From the NCBI GenBank assembly GCA_964633825.1, contig CAZWHE010000128.1, forward strand, positions 1 to 12,312: DNA of 12,312 nucleotides, read 5' to 3'. The position numbers were made by a program, and so were the translations under genes. Each line of letters opens with the position of its first letter. Position 1 is the stretch's first letter. The stretch is from CAZWHE01 sp964633825 (GTDB lineage: Bacteria > Planctomycetota > B15-G4 > CAYZWU01). Of this stretch, positions 7,562 through 12,312 are shown in pieces. Below the pieces are notes generated by a model. That model made no database searches. It had not been told where the DNA came from and saw only the letters and a list, made by a program, of their open reading frames with translations.

Positions 7562-7580
7562 TGGGTGAAGTGTGGAGAAG

Positions 7581-7619
7581 GGCGTTGCAGCGGACCGGCT
7601 CCGCCGGCCGCTGAACGCC
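7581..7619 (+). other. Long stem-loop in the leader of the HEAT/VWA gene
   Basis: GGCGTT (7581-7586) pairs with AACGCC (7614-7619), CAGCGG (7588-7593) with CCGCTG (7608-7613), and CCGG (7595-7598) with CCGG (7604-7607). This leaves a 5-nt loop and single-base bulges at 7587 and 7594: 16 base pairs, mostly G-C. It is not followed by a T tract, so it does not look like an intrinsic terminator. The 3' arm belongs to the first unit of the 53-bp repeat. Confidence 0.8.
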
Positions 7620-7728
7620 GGGCGGGTTTATGGAGCGTCCGGCAAGAAAAACTCCGCCGGCCGCTGAACGCCGGGCGGATTTATGGAGCGTCCGGCAAGA
7701 AAAGCTCCGCCGGCCGCTGAACGCCGGG
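7599..7728 (+). repeat. 53-bp tandem repeat, 2.5 copies, upstream of the HEAT/VWA gene
   Basis: Units begin at 7599, 7652 and 7705. The first two are complete and nearly identical (a G/A change at the GGGTTT/GGATTT position and a difference in the last base). The third covers the first 24 bp and stops 4 nt before the Shine-Dalgarno. Each unit carries the 16-nt 3' arm of the stem-loop (7604-7619, 7657-7672, 7710-7725), and the two full units also have a small internal hairpin (CCGCC...GGCGG). The 53-bp period is not a multiple of three, which argues against coding. Confidence 0.93.
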
Positions 7729-7732
7729 GATT

Positions 7733-7738
7733 AAGGAG
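7733..7738 (+). promoter_or_regulatory. Shine-Dalgarno AAGGAG of the HEAT/VWA gene
   Basis: A perfect AAGGAG stands 8 nt before the ATG at 7747 and fixes that start. It begins 7 nt after the third copy of the stem-loop's 3' arm, so a fold using that copy would come close to occluding it. Confidence 0.85.
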
Positions 7739-7746
7739 AACACTGG

Positions 7747-10434
7747 ATGACTATTGCTTCTCTGTTTCCGAGAGGATTCAAGGCGACAGCCGCCCTTTGC
7801 CTCGTCCCGGCTCTCTTCGTGTTGTCCGCCGCAGCCGCGGCCAATTACACACCCAAAACCGACTGCTACACCTGCTTCGATGCCGGGGTCGTTCCCTGCA
7901 AGGAGCACGTTGTTTCCAAGGAGTGGTGCGAGGAGAATTTCTTTTTCTGCTCCGAGTGTATCGAGAAGCGTCCCTGCTGCCGGGGGAGGGGGCTCACTCC
8001 CTGCCGGTGCGTCGATCGCGACTGGGACAACATCGTCGAGGACTGGGGCTACGAGCAGTTCGAGGGACACATCGATGCCCAGAGCGGGCTCGTCGAGGCG
8101 ATGGGGGTGGATCCCATGTACGCCGTCTCGGAGCACTTCCTTCTCATGAGCACCATGGAAGGGGTCAAGTTCTCTCCGGGCGACGTCCACGAGATGGCGG
8201 ACGAGTTCAAGGAGCTGAGAACGGCCTTCCCCTGGATCTTCCGGAACGCCCAGCAGCTTTCGCCCCACGCCATGCTCCACCTCTATATCCTGAGGCTCGA
8301 GAAGATCTATGCCGAGTACTGTAAGGCCATCGGCATGACCGTCGAGGAAGACCGGGGCGTGCACTATTCGGGCGGCGTGACCGAGGTCTTCCTCGTCGGT
8401 CCGGTCAAGCACGCCAGCGCCTGGCGCGCCCGGAACAACGGCGCTGCGCTCGTTTCGGGCGCGTCGGGGAGGTTCGTCCTTTCACAGAAGGGAAGCCCCG
8501 CCGGGGGGCGCCACAAGAAAGCCTACGGTCCGACCCTGAGCGGCGACAAGAACTTCTACGACGGCGTGATCCATCTCACGGGGCGCTGTCTGCTCGAGCG
8601 CTATTTCAACGCCGGCGGGGGGAAGAATCCGCCGGGCTGGCTCAAGGTGGGATTTCCCCACTACCTCGAATGGGAGATGCTCGAACAGTGCAGCTACTAT
8701 CTCACCAACATCGAGATCAAGGGGCTCGCCCAGGATTGGATCATACACGGCTGGGACAAGAGGGCCGTCTCCGAGTCGCGGCGCTCGAACTGCATCACTT
8801 TTCCCGTCCTCTCCAAGAAGGATTTCGCCGACCTGGGATACAAGGAGCACCTCCTCTCCTGGAGCTACGTGAGCTTTCTCGTCAAAAAAGAGGCGAGGGA
8901 GAAGCTGAGGAAATACTGGGACAACCTGCGGCGCCGCATGCGGCCCCGCGACGCTCTCCTGAACGCCTACGACTGGTCCGAGCTGACCCTCGAGCACAAG
9001 TGGCGGAAAAGCCTTCTCGGCGGCGGCGAAGAGGAAGAGATGACAAGGGAGGAGCGGTTCGTCTTCGAGTTCGACCGCTCGCGCAGCCACCCCGATCTCG
9101 AGACGCGCGCCTCGGCGGCCTACTACCTGCAGTATTGCGACAATCTCGAGGCTGCGGAGCGGGTCATACAGGCTTTCACCGAGGACAATGTCCTGGTCCG
9201 GGCATCGGCCCTCGAGGCGCTCAAGAAGTTCAAGAACAGGGAGGCGGCCCTCTATGTCATCGAGAAAGGGCTCACCCACGCCTCCGAAATGGCGCGCCGC
9301 AACTCGGCCATCGCCATGGGCTCCTTCCCGGAGATGGCCGACGTGAGCATTCCCCTTCTGCTCAAGCTGCTCGACGATCACAAGGCCGGTGTTCGGGCCG
9401 GGGCGGTTCGGGCGCTCGGGGAGCTGCATCCCGAGGAAGCCTACCTTCCTCTCGCGGCCCGGGCCGACGACCGGGACCCCGAGGTGAGGGTGGAGACGGC
9501 GCTCGCCCTCTGGAACTACGAGCGGGACGATGCATTGACCCAGCTGATCAAGCTCCTGCGCGATCCGATCTGGGCCGTGCGCCTCGGCGCCATCCGGGCG
9601 ATGCACAAGGTCGACGACAGGCGTATGATCCCTTCCCTGATCACCCAGCTCGGAAGGGAGGGGGGGCGGCTGCGCGAGGACATCCACGATCTCCTGGTGA
9701 AAAAAACGCACCAGGACTTCTTTCTCAACCAGGAGAGGTGGCAGTGGTGGTGGGACAACTACGGCGACTCTTTCGAGTTCAAGCCGGGCAAGGTCAAAAA
9801 CACGCAGAAGATGAGGTACGCCGTCCAGTACCACGACGTGGAGACCTGTTCCAAGAAGTTCGTCTTTCTCCTCGACGTGTCGAGCAGCATGAACGACGTG
9901 ATCGACGTGGAGAGGATCGCGGGCAAGACTTACAACAAGGGAGATCTCAGGAAAAAGAAGATCAAAGTGGCCCAAATGGAGATTGTGAGGCTCCTCCGGG
10001 CTTTCGACAGGAACATCATGTTCAACATCATCACCTTCCACACGGAGGTGGAGTCATGGAAAAAGAGCATCGTGACCGCAACGAAGGGGACGGTCAAGAA
10101 AGCCGAGAAGTACATTTGGGAAATCAAGATTCCCAACAAAAGCGCAACCAATATCTACGACACGCTGATGACGGCTTTCGACACAGTGGACGCCGGGTTC
10201 CAGAAGCAGAAGTATGAATCGGTCATGGACACGATGTTCCTCCTCTCCGACGGAAACCCCACGGCCGGACCCGTGACCGACGTGGACATGATTCTGCGCA
10301 CCATCAAGGAGCGAAACCGCATTCACGGGGTCAAGATTCACACCTTCGCGCTCGGCGGGGCGGCGGACACGCACTTCCTCAAGAAGCTGGCCGACATCAC
10401 GGGGGGGCAGTACCAGGTGATCAGGGTGAGATAG
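7747..10434 (+). CDS. Secreted Cys-rich / pseudo-metallopeptidase / HEAT repeat / VWA protein
   Basis: Of 895 residues, 1-32 form a signal peptide (hydrophobic core ATAALCLVPALFVLSAAAA). Residues 40-88 hold Cys40, 43, 51, 61, 68, 71, 77, 78, 86, 88 and His54, arranged like DnaJ zinc-binding CxxC pairs. Residues about 170-425 follow the layout of a gluzincin (peptidase MA-like) domain, but the HExxH site reads HLTGR (276-280) and the third-ligand helix reads WLKVGFPHYLE (298-308), so the zinc site is lost. Residues about 440-650 are HEAT repeats, then a W..WWW motif (665-669). The VWA domain (~700-895) has a complete MIDAS: DVSSS (Asp710, Ser712, Ser714), Thr801 and Asp835. It is probably a periplasmic or exported metal-dependent protein-binding scaffold; partner and role are unknown. 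It has its own promoter candidate and converges on the HIT gene. Confidence 0.9.
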   Translation: MTIASLFPRGFKATAALCLVPALFVLSAAAAANYTPKTDCYTCFDAGVVPCKEHVVSKEWCEENFFFCSECIEKRPCCRGRGLTPCRCVDRDWDNIVEDWGYEQFEGHIDAQSGLVEAMGVDPMYAVSEHFLLMSTMEGVKFSPGDVHEMADEFKELRTAFPWIFRNAQQLSPHAMLHLYILRLEKIYAEYCKAIGMTVEEDRGVHYSGGVTEVFLVGPVKHASAWRARNNGAALVSGASGRFVLSQKGSPAGGRHKKAYGPTLSGDKNFYDGVIHLTGRCLLERYFNAGGGKNPPGWLKVGFPHYLEWEMLEQCSYYLTNIEIKGLAQDWIIHGWDKRAVSESRRSNCITFPVLSKKDFADLGYKEHLLSWSYVSFLVKKEAREKLRKYWDNLRRRMRPRDALLNAYDWSELTLEHKWRKSLLGGGEEEEMTREERFVFEFDRSRSHPDLETRASAAYYLQYCDNLEAAERVIQAFTEDNVLVRASALEALKKFKNREAALYVIEKGLTHASEMARRNSAIAMGSFPEMADVSIPLLLKLLDDHKAGVRAGAVRALGELHPEEAYLPLAARADDRDPEVRVETALALWNYERDDALTQLIKLLRDPIWAVRLGAIRAMHKVDDRRMIPSLITQLGREGGRLREDIHDLLVKKTHQDFFLNQERWQWWWDNYGDSFEFKPGKVKNTQKMRYAVQYHDVETCSKKFVFLLDVSSSMNDVIDVERIAGKTYNKGDLRKKKIKVAQMEIVRLLRAFDRNIMFNIITFHTEVESWKKSIVTATKGTVKKAEKYIWEIKIPNKSATNIYDTLMTAFDTVDAGFQKQKYESVMDTMFLLSDGNPTAGPVTDVDMILRTIKERNRIHGVKIHTFALGGAADTHFLKKLADITGGQYQVIRVR

Positions 10435-10466
10435 CCGCCGGAAGCGATCTCGCCCTGATCGTTTGA

Positions 10467-10496
10467 GCAGCAATCGGCTACGGATTCGATTGCCGC
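10467..10496. terminator. Possible bidirectional terminator between convergent genes
   Basis: GCAATCG (10470-10476) and CGATTGC (10487-10493) form a 7-bp stem with a 10-nt loop, extendable by two G-C pairs past an A/C mismatch. Only a short ACTTT follows on the + strand, so as an intrinsic terminator it is weak. Its position, midway in the 68-bp gap between convergent genes, is its main support. Confidence 0.35.
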
Positions 10497-10502
10497 ACTT
10501 TC

Positions 10503-10967
10503 TCAGCTCGACTCACCGGTCCGTCCGGACTCGACAAAGAGTCTCATTCGGCCGACAGCTTCCTCGAGATCGATCCCGGGGGCCGTCTTGCCGCTGTCGC
10601 GCTTGAACACCTCTCTCGCCCAATCGAAAAGCAGGGGGCCGCTGATCGGGCTCGAGGGCAGCCGGTGGGCGTCCCTGAACTCAGCGAGCAACCATGCGGT
10701 GCGAGGGAAAATGTGAAAGTGAACATCTTTTGTTTCTTCGCCAAATCGAGCGACGTATACGCGGTCGGATTCGATCACGGCTTCAACGGCACGGCAGGCT
10801 TCAAAGAGCGTCCGGCCAAGCGCGTCCGCTGTGGACGCCGCCATATTCGAAAACCGATCCATCCGGTTCTTTGGGATCACGATAAGGTATCCGGGTATGG
10901 GAACGCTCGATGATTGCTCGACCCTGAAGTGGCTGTTCTCGAAAATCAGCAGATCGTCGTTCATCAT
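10503..10967 (-). CDS. HIT (histidine triad) family protein
   Basis: The 154-residue protein has the HIT layout: an N-terminal strand block (FRVEQSSSVPIPGYLIVIPK, residues 14-33), a helix with FEACRAVEAVI, then VYVARFGEE and DVHFHIFPRT (81-90). HIT proteins are nucleotide hydrolases or transferases using the middle His of HxHxH. Here the triad reads Asp81-x-His83-x-His85, so the usual nucleophile position (His83) is kept while the first His is Asp. The C-terminal ~60 residues are extra helix. ATG at 10967 has GGAG 7 nt upstream (10975-10978); a second ATG immediately follows and is an equal possibility. It lies 17 nt after the carboxypeptidase-regulatory-like gene and is probably co-transcribed with it. 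Substrate is unknown. Confidence 0.85.
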   Translation of the reverse strand: MMNDDLLIFENSHFRVEQSSSVPIPGYLIVIPKNRMDRFSNMAASTADALGRTLFEACRAVEAVIESDRVYVARFGEETKDVHFHIFPRTAWLLAEFRDAHRLPSSPISGPLLFDWAREVFKRDSGKTAPGIDLEEAVGRMRLFVESGRTGESS

Positions 10968-10984
10968 GTTGGGGCTCCAACACG

Positions 10985-12312
10985 TTATAGGAAGAGGGAG
11001 ACGGTGCGGGTGTCGCCGTCTTGTACGATGATGTCGCTGAGAACGCTCTCTTCGGAAAGGGGGGGGAGCATGAAGAAGTTGTCGTCGTCCGAGACCGCGG
11101 GTTCCGGGGCGAGGGTGTAGTTGCCGGCCGGTACGGGATGGATATGAAAAGAGCCGTTCCTGTCTGCGGTGACGGTGGCGACGAAAGTCAGCTCCTTGTT
11201 GGTGATCCGGATCTTGGCGCCCGGCGCCGGCGCGCCCCCCGAGGTCCGGACCACGCCTTTCAGCGCGGCGCCCGAGCTCATCGTCAGGCTTGGAGCTTCG
11301 AAAAGAACATTGTCCATGATGGCGACGCCGTTGACGCGCAGCGGGGGGTAGGCGTTGTGCCGGACCTCGATCTGGTAGGTGTCGGGCGTGACCGCTCTCA
11401 TCCGGAAAAAACCGTCGGGGCCGCTCCTGACCGGTCTCGTCCGGATCGAGAAGGAGGTCCCGAAGGTTTCCTCGATCAGGCTGGGCCTGTAACCGTCGGG
11501 GCGGAGCGACACGGTCGCCCCGGCCAGGGGCGAGCCCGCCGGATCGAAAACGACGCCCTCGATCGAACCCCCGTTCAGCAGAACAACGGCGCCGGCGTCG
11601 GCGTAGCCCTCGTGCGTCACCTCGATCTCGTTCGACAGGGTCGCCGCGTAATCGCCGGCCATGATCTCGAGAACATAGGCGGCCGGGTCGAGGCCGTCCA
11701 CAACGAAGCGTCCCTCGCTGTGCGTGTATTTCCTGTGCACGCCCGTTTCGACGATGCTGCCCGGCTTGGGGACCCTTCTGAGATTGATCCAGAACTTCTC
11801 GACCGGCTCTCCCCGGGGGGAAAGGACCCGGCCCGACAGGCCGGTGCGGCTCTCGAGCTTGAAAAGAAGGTCGCTGCCGCCGGGTGTCACGGGGTCTTTC
11901 GATGCCGTCGAAAAGTGGTCGTGGGTCACGACGAGGCGGTAGGGTTTGTTGCCTAGCCCTTGGATCGCGAAGGCCCCGTCCGCCTGGCTCCGGGCGGTCT
12001 CGGGGAAGCGGTCGACGCCGCGCGAGAGGCGCGCCCGGACGACGGCCCCTTCCACGGGATTGTCCCACTCGTCCCGGACTTCGCCGCTGATCGTCATTCC
12101 CGGTCCCAGTGTAAAATCGAACTCGAGGTCGTTCTTTCCGGAGAAAGGCTGGTTGTTGCTCAACGTCTTCCGCTCGAAGCCCCGTGCCGCGGCGCTGATG
12201 AAGAACCCGCTCTCCTTGATGTTGGCGATCCGGTAGTGCCCTCTTTTATCGGTGCGGGCGGTTCGTCCCGATCGGTTATCGCCTCCGGCCCCGGGCCGCG
12301 CGAAGCTCACGG
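10985..12312 (-). CDS. Carboxypeptidase regulatory-like repeat protein, 5'-partial
   Basis: At least 441 residues of tandem beta-sandwich repeats of the carboxypeptidase regulatory-like (CarboxypepD_reg / Cna-B-like) kind. Each opens with a pattern such as ISGEVRDEWDNPVEGAVV, LSGRVLSPRGEPV, IEGVVFDPAGSPLAGATV or LKGVVRTSGGAPAPGAKI. Each closes with a D-G-F/R-F-x-(x)-G-L-x-P-x-x-Y-x-L/I-x-V type block. Four whole repeats and the tail of a fifth are visible. A GTG at 12310 is in frame, but the sequence starts in mid-repeat, so the true start lies beyond the window. Such proteins are normally exported and serve as surface, adhesion or stalk modules; a signal peptide would be on the missing part. 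The TAA is 17 nt before the HIT gene start. Confidence 0.85.
   Translation of the reverse strand, partial: VSFARPGAGGDNRSGRTARTDKRGHYRIANIKESGFFISAAARGFERKTLSNNQPFSGKNDLEFDFTLGPGMTISGEVRDEWDNPVEGAVVRARLSRGVDRFPETARSQADGAFAIQGLGNKPYRLVVTHDHFSTASKDPVTPGGSDLLFKLESRTGLSGRVLSPRGEPVEKFWINLRRVPKPGSIVETGVHRKYTHSEGRFVVDGLDPAAYVLEIMAGDYAATLSNEIEVTHEGYADAGAVVLLNGGSIEGVVFDPAGSPLAGATVSLRPDGYRPSLIEETFGTSFSIRTRPVRSGPDGFFRMRAVTPDTYQIEVRHNAYPPLRVNGVAIMDNVLFEAPSLTMSSGAALKGVVRTSGGAPAPGAKIRITNKELTFVATVTADRNGSFHIHPVPAGNYTLAPEPAVSDDDNFFMLPPLSEESVLSDIIVQDGDTRTVSLFL

Larger units (their letters stand above)
7422..7746. other. Divergent intergenic region, 325 bp
   Basis: This is the only gene-free stretch over 300 bp. 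From left to right it holds the upstream region of the - strand operon, an AT-rich patch (about 7510-7560) with a rightward promoter candidate, the stem-loop at 7581-7619 and the tandem repeat at 7599-7728. A 34-codon open frame at 7630-7734 runs through the repeat but has no ribosome binding site and is not called a gene. Confidence 0.8.

Noticed and set aside
7422..7580. Promoter for the leftward operon
   Set aside because: CTGACA, TTGCTG and TAAAAT-like words are present on the - strand but no -35/-10 pair has a 15-19 nt spacing, so no promoter is called although one must exist.
7599..7728. CRISPR-like array
   Set aside because: The repeats are directly abutting 53-bp units with no unique spacers, only 2.5 copies and no cas gene nearby.
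7581..7728. Integron attC site
   Set aside because: The palindrome has no RYYYAAC/GTTRRRY core boxes at its ends and there is no integrase or cassette structure in the window.
7630..7734. 34-codon upstream open frame that could act as a leader peptide
   Set aside because: There is no ribosome binding site before its ATG, and the frame shifts through a 53-bp repeat that is not a multiple of three, so no repeated peptide is kept. It remains only a remote possibility.
8482..10041. 519-codon open frame on the - strand inside the HEAT/VWA gene
   Set aside because: It lies fully inside a gene with signal peptide, HEAT repeats and MIDAS motifs, and reads as compositionally biased shadow sequence. 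The same holds for 3986-5350 and 5949-7343 on the + strand.
10968..12068. Upstream extension of the HIT frame to 521 codons
   Set aside because: The extension overlaps the carboxypeptidase-regulatory-like gene in another frame and is Arg/Gly/Pro-rich without homology. The ATG at 10967 with GGAG at 7 nt gives a normal HIT length.

Overview
This is a GC-rich, tightly packed bacterial window. Nearly every base lies in a gene and there is no IS element, phage, CRISPR array, tRNA or rRNA. The best guess at a source is an anaerobic or facultative bacterium, possibly of the Planctomycetota or a related deep lineage. The signs are an oxygen-sensitive indolepyruvate:ferredoxin oxidoreductase, a radical SAM enzyme, a bacterial deoxyhypusine synthase-like protein, and a secreted protein joining DnaJ-like cysteine pairs, HEAT repeats, a W..WW motif and a VWA domain. 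The lineage is inferred from remembered domain combinations, not from a marker gene.

Left edge (1-939, + strand): most of a class II Fic AMPylase with a C-terminal winged helix, probably missing its N-terminus outside the window. It converges on the next block with only 13 bp between stop codons.

Middle (953-7421, - strand): one six-gene operon. In transcription order it holds a B12-binding-domain radical SAM protein, a stand-alone PTS EIIA domain, iorA, iorB, a BtpA/SgcQ-family TIM barrel and a deoxyhypusine synthase-like enzyme. Junctions are a 4-nt overlap, 17-nt gap, 4-nt gap, 16-nt overlap and 36-nt gap, so translation is probably coupled along much of it. IorAB would oxidise aryl-pyruvates from amino acid breakdown to aryl-acyl-CoA and reduced ferredoxin. 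The other four genes do not fit a named pathway with it, so the operon as a unit is unassigned.

Intergenic 7422-7746: the only stretch over 300 bp without a gene. It holds a good sigma70-like promoter facing right, then a leader with a strong hairpin. The 3' arm of that hairpin is present three times in a 53-bp tandem repeat ending just before the Shine-Dalgarno of the next gene. Mutually exclusive RNA folds are therefore possible.

Right (7747-12312): an 895-residue secreted protein on the + strand, with Cys-rich N-terminus, catalytically dead metallopeptidase-like domain, HEAT repeats and VWA. It converges on a - strand pair: a multi-repeat carboxypeptidase-regulatory-like (beta-sandwich) protein cut by the right edge, followed by a HIT-family protein. 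A weak palindrome between the convergent blocks may terminate both.
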